A stretch of 64,000 bases of DNA from Apiotrichum sp. Y4204 (taxonomy: Eukaryota; Basidiomycota; Tremellomycetes; Trichosporonales; Trichosporonaceae), in NCBI GenBank assembly GCA_025531455.1, contig JAMYHL010000063.1, positions 1 through 64,000 of the forward strand, read 5' to 3'. Positions 1 through 23,300 of the stretch are shown here, one piece after another; position 1 is the stretch's first letter, and every line of letters begins with the position of its first letter. The notes under the pieces are model-generated. The model did not search any database. It was given only the letters and a program-made list of their open reading frames with translations, and was not told the DNA's origin. Both the position numbers and the translations under genes were made by a program.

Positions 1-5
1 TCACT

Positions 6-383
6 CTACTTTTTGTCCTTGTACAGGTTCGGTGCATAGAACTTTGCAGACCAGCGTACCCATCGGTCGAAGATGTTGGCGTTGCCGTGCTTTTCGCGGG
101 GGTCCTTGCCGTCCTGATTGGAAAGGTTGGGCGGGGCTTCGCCGCGCCATGCGCGCGCGCGGCACTCGCGTTCGTACGCTTCGGCGGCACGCTGTGCCGA
201 GTCAACAGCCTCCTGCTCCTCGGCTAGACGGTCGTACAGATCAGTCAGGGCCGCGTCATGTTTCGCGAACCGCCCAGACGATGCCGGTGGCGAGTACGCC
301 GGTAGATTAGAGGGATGGTATGACGGCGGATGGTCGCCGCTGCTCCGAGGAGTCTCCGCCGAGGTGGCTGTAGTATTGGTCAT
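6..383 (-). CDS. Small hypothetical protein, 125 aa
   Basis: A single uninterrupted reading frame runs from an ATG at 383 to a TAG at 6-8. I do not recognise the family. The N-terminal ~35 residues are rich in Ser, Pro, Thr and Tyr, with PPSY- and PAYSPP-like motifs, and look disordered. Residues ~38-75 (around LTDLYDRLAEEQEAVDSAQR) look like a charged helix or short coiled coil. The tail is basic and aromatic, with a short FDRWVRWSAKFYAP-like segment, and ends in KDKK. A C-terminal KDKK resembles a di-lysine ER-retrieval signal, but no membrane segment is visible, so this may be chance. The frame, the acidic-helix/basic-tail composition and the clean start and stop favour a real gene. Introns beyond the window edge cannot be excluded. 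Confidence 0.5.
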   Translation of the reverse strand: MTNTTATSAETPRSSGDHPPSYHPSNLPAYSPPASSGRFAKHDAALTDLYDRLAEEQEAVDSAQRAAEAYERECRARAWRGEAPPNLSNQDGKDPREKHGNANIFDRWVRWSAKFYAPNLYKDKK

Positions 384-807
384 GGCGTGGAGGGAATGGT
401 GAGAGTAGAGGAGTGGTTGCAGAGGGTTTGTTGGCTTATGTTGTGGAGCTGTGTGGAAAAGATGTGGATGTTAAAGGTCGGTGAGTGTGCAAATACAGAG
501 TGTGACGAATTGGCCAGCACTTGCAGTATCTTGAACGGCGAAATGTTGAACCGACGTCGTCACTCTGACTGATCAGTGTCACATGCCCCAAAGTTACATT
601 ATGTAAAGATATGAAGATATCGTGAAGACCACGGGTGGCAATCGGTTGCAGTCGGTGATCATGGTATTGCCATTCATGCAGAGCATGTAGAGTGAATGTA
701 CATATGCATCTTCGCGCAACTCGCTTACACACGCCGACTTCTGCGCACGACGCTGCTGCACGTTGAAACTGGCCGTTGTCTATTGTGTGATGGTGTTCTT
801 CTGCTCC
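384..807. other. Intergenic region between orphan gene and TOM1-like gene
   Basis: About 420 bases. It must hold the promoter of the orphan gene (left, reading leftward) and the 3' untranslated region and terminator of the HECT ligase gene (right). No conserved gene, RNA or repeat was recognised. Confidence 0.6.
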
Positions 808-12040
<11,233 letters not shown>

Positions 12041-12803
12041 TTTGGGGTTGGCCCTTTGGGCAGCCTAAGAGTAGTGTTTGTCGCAGGCAGAGAGGACCGA
12101 CAACGGAAAACGACAGAAGCGGCGAGTGATTCTCCTCACGGAGGTTCCTACTCTGTGTTTGCTATGCGGCTCCTGAATGATTGTTGACAGGTAGAAGGCG
12201 AGGATGGTGTCTGGAAGAAACGCTCGTGGGCGTAGGTGTGCCGTCTGTCCCAAAGTTTAAGAACCAAGGGAGCAAAGGGGAGGGAGAGAGGATAAGAGTG
12301 ATAGGAGTGTATGAGAGTGAAGAGGAGAAGTTTGAGGAAGGTTGCGAACGGTGACGACGGCGATGGCGGTAGTGGTGGTGGTCTGTGGATCTGTGGTGAG
12401 CTTGAGAGCGGAGCGAGAGGCCGAGAGAGCGAGAGTGGAGGGGCAGAGGACTACTGTTGCATGCTTGCAGGATCTTGCAGGACTCGACCTGATCACCCGT
12501 GAGAAAACGACAAAAAGTGGAATGTCAGTTACGTAAAGCTAATCTTCTATGACGTCCTGTCCTTTTCGGTCGCCAGCCTTGGCCAGCCATGCCATGTCAT
12601 GTACAGTACTACTGTGTAGCTGTGTACTAAGTATGTCAGATGGCCAGGCCGGTCAGCTCTTGGAGATATTGACCACTGACAGTACGACTGTACTATATAT
12701 TATACACTTGCAGCTTGCTTGTATACTTGTATCGTGGCCTATCGTGGATCACAGATTGTAGACACTTCCTCTCGCGCGTTTTATCAGAAACGAGCACAAA
12801 ACA
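12041..12803. promoter_or_regulatory. Divergent promoter region, TOM1-like / armadillo gene
   Basis: A 763-base spacer between two outward-reading genes. It holds GA-rich and GTGGTGG-rich stretches (12270-12420) on the TOM1 side. On the other side there is a TATA-like tract (ctatatattata) near 12692-12704, about 100 bases before the downstream ATG. GTACAGTACTACTGT lies at 12600-12615. No coding potential is convincing. Confidence 0.5.
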
Positions 12804-15044
12804 ATGAGCACCGACCCAAAGATTGACGAGCTCGAGAACCTCCTCGACTCGGATCCAGCTCAGGCCACCTTTGCGGCCGTCGCCGACAAGGCAGCTGGCA
12901 TCCTGGAGGACCTTGCTGTCATTCTCCGTGACCGTGAGTCTACATCGAATGTTGACCAGCAAGTGACACGTATTGACGTGGCAGCCAAACAGCGCGAGCC
13001 ACTCGGAGGCACAACCCTTCCAACTTCTGTGTCCCGCGCAACCGCGTTCCCACTACCTGAGTCCGACAGCGACAGCTACCGGTCGCTCCTTGGCCTTGTG
13101 GCGCAGGCGGCAAGAGTAGCAGCCAATCTGGCCGCCGACTGTGGTAAGTGCAGCTCACGGATCACAGACCACACATGTCTACTGATTCACTGACTTGGTC
13201 GACATGGTACGACTGACGCATAGATCCCAACCGCGAGCGCTTAGCCCAAGCGGGATTTCTAGGCTCAGCTGTATCTCTTTTGTCGCACCGCCCAGTGCTT
13301 CCTGTCCCTATTCTTCGTCCACTTGTCGCGAGCATCATGAACCTGACTATTGACCGACATGGTACGCAATGCCGCCGAGGCTCCTGTTCCTGACCTCAGC
13401 CGCTTGCGTCAAAGCAATAGCAACACATGGCACTCTCATCGCAATCATGTCCCTTGCTGCTGATATCTACACTCCAGGCGAATGGAGTGGGGATGATTAT
13501 GAGGCGCGTGGCTCCATTGCAGGGTGGCTGTGGACGATTGCTGATAGCATGGTGCCGCAAGGTGAGGATCTGTTCGTTGGATACGACTGACCAAAGACGC
13601 CGCTCCTGAGTGGTCTCTCACAGTGTCTGATGTTCGGGCATTCCTCCCCTCTTACGAAGGTTTCGCTCCGCGCGATCCCCCAACAGACTCTTATGACGAT
13701 GTGGACGGAGCGCAATGTGTGAATGACGACCTGGTCATTGTCTCACATGCTGGGTCTGTGTTGGAGCGGTTCAATGCGGCAGATAAGATCGACTACGATG
13801 GTCTAATGAAGGACAAGGACACTCTAGTCAAAATGTTCAACTTCGTTGAGCGTGCTCTTCTACCGCCTTGGGTTGAGTTTGAAGCTGAGGAGGGCGACGA
13901 GAATGACGAAGATCCACCCGTGCCAGGAAAGCAGCAAGAGAAGCTGCTGGGCGTGGCCAAGGGTGCTGTTGAACGTACCATTGTGTCCTTGCTCGCAGAA
14001 GCAAAGGCTTCCGAATGGGTGTGGAACCGTATTCAATTATGGCTCGACAACGACGATCGTTCAGACCTTGTTGCTTGCGCATTGCTTGCTTACGGGAACA
14101 AGGCTCGCAGTGGTATGTACGCCCGTCACTAAACGGCCACTGACTATCACAGACGCAGCGGCAACCGCCCTTTTGAATCCTGCACTCCTGGATCGCGTCT
14201 TGAAGCTCATGATCCCCACGACGCCAATTTTGGTTCAACATTCTCTAATCGGGCTTCTTCGCAACCTGTCTATTCCGGAAACGAATAAGAAGGTCTTGGG
14301 TGATGCTGGCGTTATCGACAACCTGGTGTCAATGGACCCGTGGAGTGAAACTCGCGACGTCCTGGGCAGCATCCAAGGCGGAGCCGTTGGGGTGATCAAG
14401 AACCTCGTCCGCGAAAGTAGGTATAGAGATTCACCATCATGAACTCCATCCCCTTACGTCGTCTTCTGACTCAAGTTCCAAATGCGACTCGTTTCATGCT
14501 CACTTCGGGCCCGGCTGCTCTTCACGCTCTTGTGAAACGTACCAACGACCCCGCCATCGCAATGGAGGCCTGTCGCGTTTGGGTAAACGCTATCCGAGCT
14601 TTGGCCCGCGCTTCGCGAGAGGGCGATGACGGCAAGGCATGGACTCTTCTTTGCTCAGACTCGGTCGTGGCCGATCTGTGTGGCATGTTGTCCAGCGGCG
14701 AAAAATACCCTGTTTTACTCAACGAAGGCGTTCTGGCACTTGCTCTTCTTGTTGCGTTTGGGGACAAGGCCGCAGCCGTGGAGAACGCTCTCTTGGTTGA
14801 TCCCAATGCCAACGCCGCTGAGCCGACGGATGGTGAGAAGGCGCGCTCCGCGTCTCGCGTTCTGGCGTCGATACTTGCACCAACCCCGGCGCGTCCAGTT
14901 GGCTCCGAGGTGCAAGCCAACACAATTTCGTTGCTCACCATCCTTCCTCGCGGGGAAGTACGGACACAGGTACTGAGGGAGGTTGCAGCGGCGCGGGAAG
15001 ATGGGCGCGGTGTAGCCGATGGTGTCGAGCTGTTGGAGCAATAG
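12804..15044 (+). CDS. Armadillo-repeat protein, SmgGDS/RAP1GDS1-like
   Basis: The ATG at 12804 (MSTDPKIDELENLLDSD) opens a gene with at least five introns. Exons join about 13143 to 13225, 13360 to 13399, 13560 to 13622, 14113 to 14154 and 14417 to 14476, and the TAG is at 15042-15044. The protein is almost all short amphipathic helices. Armadillo-like signatures include DLVACALLAYGNKARSD and LVQHSLIGLLRNLSIPE, which are typical of SmgGDS homologues (compare their ALGNLARSD motif). In animals SmgGDS binds prenylated Rho/Rap-type GTPases as a chaperone and exchange factor. A similar cytosolic role is inferred here, and a generic armadillo scaffold remains possible. A 51-nt segment at about 12935-12985 has splice signals, is in frame and lacks a stop, so it may be retained. 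The gene lies divergent from the HECT ligase and convergent with the ferric reductase, with only 82 bases between the two stops. Confidence 0.7.
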
Positions 15045-15126
15045 GGAGTTCGTAGTTCGTTTGGAGTTCATTCTCACAAGGTAAATGTACATTTGGGCTT
15101 CTTCGCTCCATCACGTCCTCATATCA

Positions 15127-18100
15127 CTACATGTCGAAGTCCTCGGTGAACAGGTCAATCCGGCAGGCATATTCACTCTCTGACACCAGATTGGCCACCG
15201 CCGCGTTCAGCTTTGTCGGTCCGCATGCTTCGGTCAATGATGTCCTCCTAAAACAATCACTCACTGGCAACTAATAAGGGGCCGCGGCACTGAGTCGCCT
15301 CCTCGTCGAGAATGGCGCCCAACTTTGGTCGCCCGGTACGCGCCAGCTCAGACATCAATGTCATCGCCGCATAATCCGCCTCATCAATCCACAGAGGCGC
15401 CTCCTTGGATCCAGGGTCGCAGATAGACACCATGCGCTGCGTGCGTGCCCTCAGCGCGAGCATGTGTCGTCTGCGGTCACTTTCGAAGTATGTGTCGTAG
15501 CTATGCCGTCTGCCGCCGGCCGAATGGCTGTAGATATCATTGGAGGACGTTGACCATCCCAGACTACAGTCAGAACTGCGGTTGTCCGCAAGCAAATGGC
15601 GAGTGTCGTCCGACTCCGAGGGATTGTATGGATCAGGGAAAGACTCCGAAAAAGTTATTGGCAGGTGACTGAGCGGGTGGCCTTCTAAGGAGTACGAGCT
15701 CTCTTCCGATCTCCCACACGAATCCTGAAACGGGTTTAAATATGTGTTGTGCCTATCAACTTGGGTCGTGTGTCGTGCAGAGGGTCGACAGGCAGATAAA
15801 GACCTAGCCCGACCTGTCTTGTGTTCGTCGGGACGATTCGAAGTAGGCGTGGCCCCAGCGGCGACCTTGCGACTGCGAGCCCTGCGAACCTTCCCCTGGC
15901 GGCCAACTTTATATGAAAGCGCCCGCTGGGCCGGGTCGTTGCAGTCGCCATCGTCCTCGTACAGGCTCAAATCCGCCGTTTGTGCCCCCGTCCTGTGCAT
16001 TTCCCGAGTGAATGCGTCGTGCACGCGGCCGGGTCTGTCCATAATGAAAGCGGTTTCGATTTCCATGTCGCTTGGACAAGTAACCTCTCCGTCAAAACTC
16101 AGCTGAGAGGCCAGGGATGTCTGCGAATCCGTACGGGGCAGGACGTATGACGCTCGAGGCGGTGCAAAATCGTCCTGGGCGTGTTGCAGAGTCGTGTGTT
16201 TGCGGCTTATGGTGTCCGGTCTGGGCGGGGGGTTTGTGATATAAATGTCCACCACCATTTGACGAGGGGCCTTGCGACGTGCACGGTACAGTGCCGCAGC
16301 TGCCCAGCTGATCTCCGCATACTCACGCACTACCCACACGAGACGCACACGCCGGACGCCTGGATTGCGGTGCGTTCGTTTCGACAGCATATTGCAAAGG
16401 GAATCGCACACACCCAAGCCGAACGAGATCCCCGATCCGCCACATACGATGAGGACGGACGAGTATGTTGTCCACTTGACTCGTCCTGACGAACCATATG
16501 GCCCGTTGACGCGTGTCCGTACATGGACGGGGTAGGCGAGAGGAACCGCTTGAGTGGTTGAAACAGTGGAGAGGATAGAGGCTGTCGAAATTGTTGAACT
16601 CCGGCGATCTGATCCTCCAGGTTGGCGCATACTTAGCGCAGCACGTCGTGCAACGTATTCGTACAAGTCCAGAGTTAATCCGCGCCGGGCCTTAATCAAC
16701 AGGACCAATTCACGCTCGTTATTTCCACACAAGGTGAACGGATGGGATTGAAGCTGAGCAAAATCGGGAAGCGTGAGTAGCACAGCTTGGCCTGGGGCGT
16801 GCGACAAGGGTCGTGAAAGATGGATAGTGAGACGGACAGTGCGAGACGGGAGGAGCTGGGCCTGCGCGAATCCTACAGGAATGGGCGGAGATGGGGGAAT
16901 GACGAGTAAGGTATGCGAAGGATCGATGCTCATAATGAAACAGTGGTCGTCAGACATGGCTGAATGAGTGGGACCGTACCCATCGGCGTCGAGCTCTGGT
17001 GAGCGCATCTCGCTTTCGTCGTAACCAAGCATCTTGTCGTTAAATTCGTCGAGTGCAATCTCGTCGCCAATCATCTGATACTCGTAGGCTTCCGAGTTGA
17101 GACGCAGATATTTCCATCCACGACACAGACGATCGCCCATCCAAAAACCACCTGCTATGGCGATCCAATACCAAAGGCCAGGGTGATGGAGCGCGGCTGA
17201 GACTAACGTGATAACGACCGTCACAAGGTGTACCCAATAAAAGGTCTCGTACTCACGACGCCGCATAGGGCGAATGGAAAGCGCCATAAGGACACACATG
17301 AAGGCATAGGAGATGCAGCCGAATTGGAACGGTCTTGCCGAGAAGACCGAAATCCAGGCTGTCCTCCCTGCCACGGTGTCCCGCGCCAACTGAATGGTCC
17401 AGAGTGCCACATGTGTCGTCGTCAACACAAAAATCAGCCATCCCGCCGCCTGATGTAAGGTGATAAGACGATCTGAGTGTAATGCCGTGAAAAACGGCAT
17501 CGAGAGCAGGGCGAAAGGTGAAGACTTGAGGGCGAGCAAAACAGCGAGGGGAAGAAAGGCGAAGGCAATAAGTCCACAGCGGGCTCCTGACGTCCAAAAC
17601 AATTTTGAGATTGTCCATGACGGAGGAACGTCTGAACGGTGGGCGGAGAACGAGTTACTGCTCGCAGGAATGGAGCGGCCAAAGTCAAACATGCTCTTTG
17701 ACGGCGCAATGTAGTCGCTGCCCAATATGGAAAGGATAATTGCTGCGAAACCGACGATCCCCATGGTGAGCAGATTTCCATTGCTTGGCAGGACTTTGGT
17801 GCCCACGATAAAACGGCGCATTCTCAATCGTCGACCAACCGAAAGACGAAGATGATGGGCGAGCGCGTACGTCCCCGAAACGAGTGCCAGCAGACACCAC
17901 AGAAGGATCGCATAGCGATACGAGGGAATGCTGCAGTGTCAGTGGAACTGTGCCATTCTCCCAGGCATCATTGATAAGGTTGCCACCCCGAATCGATAAG
18001 GACGTGGTCGGCCTGACCTCATCGGGTCGGGCTACAATGTTGGGTGAACCTATCCAAACAATATAGATCCTGTATACTCTGCACTTACCTCAAACTGTGC

Positions 18101-18198
18101 GCATGAAGATATCTTGTTGCCAAAGTCTCGGTGTCCGGTTGGGTCTGGTGGTCGTGAGCGATGAGCGGAGTTGATAGGTTGAAGCGCAAACCAGACAT
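15127..18198 (-). CDS. Ferric reductase transmembrane component (FRE family)
   Basis: Three exons, 18198-18089, 17930-15265 and 15227-15127, give about 958 residues. The first ATG (MSGLRFNLSTP) splices over a 158-nt intron into SIPSYRYAILLWCLLAL, the first membrane helix. Several membrane helices follow. The paired histidines expected for two haems lie in LITLHQAAGWLIF/TTTHVALW and FYWVHLVTVV/SAALHHPG. The FAD site is HPFTLCG and the NADPH site is LIVCGGSGISFGLGV. The last exon restores the conserved cytosolic C-terminal motif as VATCGPTKLNAAV. The enzyme moves electrons from NADPH through FAD and haem to Fe3+ or Cu2+ outside the plasma membrane, supplying high-affinity iron uptake. A long Ser/Arg-rich insert (about 15,300-16,200) sits inside the NADPH half, making the protein longer than the usual ~600-750 residues. 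No uptake partner (multicopper oxidase or permease) is adjacent. Confidence 0.9.
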
Positions 18199-19332
18199 AC
18201 TGAGCCCCCACCTCCGTCGCTTTCTGTTTCTAGGATCATGAGAGTTTTGAAGTTGGTGATGTAGCTGGCTGTCTTTTTACTTACTCAGAGGGGCTTCCAT
18301 CTCTCCAGCAGAGTCGAGGAAAAGGCAGGTTGCTAACCGATTGCGTTCTTTTTAGTGTAACGTTTCTTTCAAGAAACGAGAATAGCGTGATGAGCAATGT
18401 CCACAGTCGAAGCTGCACGTATATCTTCTCTGGGACACCCGAGGAAGCCATATCTTCTCAGCTGTCAACAAACTTGACACGCTAGTCTGGGCCGGGGCTG
18501 CAAAAGTTAGGCAGCTCGCGCCGCTCCGATCGTCCGGCCCACTATGGTCACTGTGTACTGTGTTTTATCTCCAATCTCTAATCGGGTCACGCGCCTCTGT
18601 CACAGTTCTCGCTATTTCACCGTTCAAGCCGCGGGAGCTGAGAGGAATAACATCATCACAGGCTGTGTTGTCGGATTGAAAGATCAACCGAAAGCAGTGC
18701 CTCACGAGACCTCTCATCGTTCCACACATTCCAGGTTGTATTCATTGCAAAATCGCAGCTCGCAGCTCGGGAGACTCTGGCATGGGCAACTGTGAGTCGG
18801 GACCTTTGAATGTCTGGGCCTTTAATGAGTTGACGATATTATCATCATTTTCTAGAGATCTAGACTAGCTCGACTGAACTCCTTCCATTCCAGTGTGCCA
18901 CCGAGGAATGTCCCGGGGGGGGGGGGGGGGGCCCCGCCATGGAATGATCGCACACAGATCAGCTGTCACCTGTTCTTGGCGCAGACAATCATCAGCTCGC
19001 TGCAGCTCGAGATATCCAACTTGGCCAGACGGCCAGAGTCTCAGGCACAACCACTCCCTGCTCGTATGCTCGTCCCTCCAAGGCGACTGGCAGGTGGCAC
19101 CAAGTGCAGCGTAGTGCAGCGTAGTGACTGGTGACCCAAAGCTGCAAGTCCAAGATATCAGAGTACCTGTGTATGTACCCGTGTCTTCTCCGTTTATGAT
19201 CATAGATGCAATGAGTACATGTTCGCTCAATGATGCTTGTGTCTCCATTACCAATAGTATCACACTACCCACTTCGAGCGATGGTATGTGTCGCGGCCTT
19301 CTTGCGATCGCCACCAGCCCGCAGACCGCCAA
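18199..19332. promoter_or_regulatory. Ferric reductase upstream region and VMA21 3' region
   Basis: About 1.1 kb between two genes that both read leftward. It should contain the ferric reductase promoter (left part) and the VMA21 3' end. A 17-base G run at 18915-18931 and TATC/GATA-type words are visible, but no iron-regulator site can be assigned with confidence. The 155-residue antisense-like frame across this region starts with TTG and runs through the G tract, so I treat it as non-coding. Confidence 0.5.
18915..18931 (+). repeat. Homopolymeric G tract (17 nt)
   Basis: An uninterrupted run of 17 G flanked by CCC and CCCC. Such runs can fold as G-quadruplexes and are often miscounted by sequencing. 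Confidence 0.9.
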
Positions 19333-19774
19333 TTATTGCGACTTTGACTTCTTCTCCTCCTCGCGCTCCTGCTTGTCCTCCGCAAACGCCAGGTAGACGT
19401 ATCCCGCGAGGACGACATTCGCCGCAAGGACGGCGCTGATGGCTGCGTACGCGGTGTTGCCTGAGGTCAGCTTCCTTCCCTATCCACTGCAGACCATCAA
19501 GAATCCCGCGACAGTATCCTCGCTACGGACTCAGACTCACCCTCCCACAGCGCGTTTAGAGAAATAAAGTATGTCCCAATTGGCACGACTGCCATGAGGA
19601 TGGCAAAGATGATGAGTTTGGCGAGAACACCCCTAGATGTCAGTTCAGTTCTCCGATCATGTGACGAGAGCGTCGGTTGAAACGCTGAGTGGCTCACAAC
19701 TCGGATAGTACTCACTGAGGAATGCCCTGCTCCGTTTGGGGTGGCGGAGCAGCCATTTTTCCTGCGGCGGGCAT
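19333..19774 (-). CDS. VMA21: VMA21, V-ATPase assembly integral membrane protein
   Basis: Three exons (19774-19716, 19632-19541, 19460-19333) give 92 residues, the normal family size. After a Pro-rich N-terminus (MPAAGKMAAPPP) come two membrane hairpin helices: VLAKLIIFAILMAVVPIGTY, then NTAYAAISAVLAANVVLAGY. The C-terminus is charged (EREEEKKSKSQ). VMA21 sits in the ER membrane and chaperones assembly of the V0 sector of the vacuolar H+-ATPase before escorting it to the Golgi. The yeast protein carries a C-terminal di-lysine retrieval signal. Here the end is KKSKSQ, with lysines near but not at the canonical -3/-4 positions, so retrieval may differ. A second in-frame ATG lies at 19756. The gene is divergent from SEA4. 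Confidence 0.9.
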
Positions 19775-20305
19775 TGTTGGGTTCTTTGTTGGCTGCGTAC
19801 GAGGGTAGGAGGATGGAGTTGGTATGCGATGCGGTTGAGCCTGGTCGAGACTGTCAAGTTGGCAGGAGATCAGAAAAGTGTAGTGTATGATGTGGAGGTT
19901 GCAGTGTTGCCTTGGGTCACACTGCACACTGCGTCACCCTCCACAACGACAAGAAGAAAACAAAAACAAATGTGTGCAGGGGGATTTGTTTGTCCGGCCT
20001 CTACCCGGCTGAATGAAATATGGCGTTCAATTATGCCAGCAGAACGGTGTTAGAGAATTAGAGACGGTCGATTAGTAGCCAAAAGTAATGATTATCCGCA
20101 AGGTCGAATACAGAATACAGAGTACTGTAGTAAAACCCGAGTTTGACCTCTGTGCGTCACTGAATGACGCCCAATCTCGGAATCTCACTCGTGTCCGGTC
20201 CCCCACATTGAACCGAGTGTAGCAGGTTACGATAAGTCGATCTGAACATCCAATTCTCCATCGTCCACCACAGCCACCTCCCTTTTGCATCCAAATCATA
20301 CCAGC
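19775..20305. promoter_or_regulatory. Divergent promoter region, VMA21 / SEA4
   Basis: 531 bases shared by two outward-reading genes whose products both act at the vacuole. An AGTACTGTA-type palindrome lies at 20121-20129. No other structure was recognised. Confidence 0.5.
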
Positions 20306-23300
20306 ATGGCGGAGCCGCGCCGTATCGTTTTGGCGGACCCGCTTGCGCGCGGCGGCAGGACGCGCTTCGCCGTCACCGGACAGGGGGCGCCGGGAGCTCC
20401 GGGCAACGTCAAGATGTACGAGTGGGATGGGGCTGTGAGTGCTCAAGAGTAACACCCGGCGTTTGCACTATGATTGCAATGGATGGGAATGGATTCTTCT
20501 AGTTTTACATGTCGTGACTAACGCCCAGGCGGAGAACATGAGCATGGTAGGCCTCCAAACGGATGTTGGCGGGGGGATCAAGGTGAGTTTTTGTCTGGTC
20601 GTTATGCTGACCGACACAGTCGCTTGCATGGTCACCGCATCCCGCTCAGCGCCATCTTCTGGCTCTTGGTCTCAGTACCGGCCGGGTGCACCTGATTGCA
20701 CTGTCTCCGTCGTCTCTCACGCTGCCTCTTCGTGGAACACCGGCTCGCACCTCGATTCTGAGTATCAAACACTCACGCGCAGTCACATCCATGGCGTTCT
20801 CTTCCCGCGATCCAAATCTCCTTGCAGTGGGATACGATCGGCATCGCTCGGATCACTCACTGCTAATCTGGGATGTGAATGACATTGTTGGGTCGCTTCC
20901 ACCCGACCCAGATGGGGATAGCAGCTACATTAGGACCCCTGACCGTTTGGAGGTCACCAATACTTCTGGCGGACAGCGCGACAGCCCTCGGCACCTACAG
21001 CAGTATTGTGCCGGTGAGGTGGTTCATTCGGTTGCCTGGATGCCCGCATCAAGCGCCGAACTGTATGCGTCCGCAACAAACAAGACTATCCGGCTCTACG
21101 ATTTGCGAATCCCGTCTCGCGAGGCTGGCGGCATGGGCCCGACCCAGTGGGCAACTCGGGCGGTCCACTTTTTGACTCCTGATCCTGCGCACCCCACACG
21201 CCTGGTCAGCGTTGAAACCACCCCACAGGCAGGAATCGTTCGTCTTTGGGACGTGAGGAAGCCCGGTGTCGAGATCACCGGATTTGAGGTCACCGAAGGC
21301 GGAACGATTGTGGACCTCGAATGGGCGCCAGGGTCATCGCAGTTAGCCGTTGGAACGCGGGACGGCGGTGTCAACGTCTGCTCCGTTGTGAACGGACCGG
21401 AGAAGTTTGACGGCACATATGAGTGGGTTGCCATGGGGGATGTCAGACATGGTGAGTTAGAATGTCGAAGCGCAACACGCGTTTTGGAATCAGCCCTGCT
21501 TGTTCCATTTCCGAACTCAAAATTTCCTTTGACAAGTCTGACACTCAGTGGTCAAACCCAAACAGCAATTGCATTCGTTTGCATTTACACCTCCTACGAC
21601 TCCCACAAGCCGTGAGATTGTCTTCGTCGTCAAAGATGGGACCATTGGAGTTGGACCTATTGGACAAGCCCCTGCAGTGAGTACAGAAGAAGTGCCCAAC
21701 CTGCGCAGCTTGTTGCTCTTTCTGACCTTTCCCACAGATTGCAGCATCGCCGTGTAATGAGTTCACAATTGCAGGTGCTCAACTGCAAGTGATAGATGTT
21801 GAAGCGTCGTTGCGAACGACACAGAATACTCCTGGCGGATCCCGGCCCCACAGCCGGCCCCAGTCTCGTTCATCTTCGCCACACAGGAACCCGGGAGATG
21901 ATACGAGACGAAATCGGTTCCAGCTTGCTCCCGAGCGCGTATCTGCTTTGCTGGTGGCCGAAAGTGAAAATCGATCACGTTCGGCATCACCCGGTCTGAT
22001 ACGGGGTCGAGGTAGCAGACGTGACCTGCCGTCTCTCCTGGAGGAGCCAGACGAGACTGAGGACTTCAACTATCGCGACGAAGTGCAGGACGCCGATGGG
22101 CTTAGGTTTGTCCTGAAGCACGACCCAGCATATATCATGCGGAGGAGGGCCGAGGGTGGTTACGGACTTAGTCTTGAGCAGGACAAGGTAAACTAAGGGA
22201 GCGGATTTGGACTAATCACCTAGCTTCATCTCAACGCTGCTATTGCATCACGTTGTGCTGGTGGTGAACGTATCGCCGGAATATGGGAATTTGTGGAACG
22301 TACGTCGCGATCCTTGTGCTGTAACTGATGTCCTAGACTTTGTTCGCGCAACCAACTCCCAAGTCTCAGTACATGGTGGCTACGACTTGACTTACCAGGG
22401 AATATGGCCCATCTGGACGGGTTTACTTGGCGACGATGGCCGCGAAGACCCTCATCCTTCATCTTCTGCATCACTTCGTCCCCACAATTTCGGAAAGCAT
22501 GACGCTAGCGCTTCGGGAGGAACTACTCCGCGCCGTCGGGCACTCGACTCTCACGATGCTCAGTACAATGCTGTTATTGCGAGCATCAATTCCTCTCGCA
22601 CAGTACGGCAGGCCATTGCGGCCCCCGGAAATCATCGGCTACCACATACCGACAAGGCTCCTCTTCGCCGAATGATGTTGGCGGTATGTGGAGAGAATAA
22701 CTCTTACGATACTATGGAAGAGGTAAATAGGTGAGTGATGGAGGAAGAGGAGATTGGTGTCTTCATTGTCAGTGCTAATGGCAGATTGGTGGATGATAAT
22801 CAGCGCACGAAGGCAGCGTGTTGGGCGTACTTTGCTGGCGAAGATGGCCTGGCCGGTACAATTCTGATGCGCAGTGATGGTGAGTTTTAGACTTACGGGG
22901 GTTGGGGTAGGATGTCTGTGACTAACTCCTGCAGACGAGAAGCATCGCCTTATGGGTGCGACCATTGTGGGCTTTATGACCCAGGCGACGGCGGAGCGAG
23001 GCTCTGTGTTCTGGCAGGAGCACTGGCGAACAATGGTGGATAAGGTAGATGATCCCTATGTTCGTGCCGTCCTCGCCCGCATAGCGGGAGAGAACTGGGA
23101 GGGAATTCTTTACGATGAGAGCCTACCGCTCCTGGACCGTGTAGCAGTGGCAGTGTGCAATCTTTCGGACAAAGATGTGGGTGTCGTTGGGCGAGATCTC
23201 CCATGTTATCTAGGCGCTCACACCCAGCTCACTGCCTTCCTCCACAACAGGCTCAACCGCTGCATCCAGATGGGAGCACTACCGGGATTGGCTCTCACGG

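Noticed and set aside
17931..18088. Possible coding text (NLINDAWENG-like) inside the first ferric-reductase intron
   Set aside because: No splice choice keeps it in frame with the first membrane helix, and GTAAGT to CTGCAG gives a clean join without it.
18865..19332. 155-residue frame on the minus strand next to VMA21
   Set aside because: It begins with TTG, crosses the G17 run (translated as poly-Pro) and has no recognisable motif. It is better read as VMA21 3' sequence.
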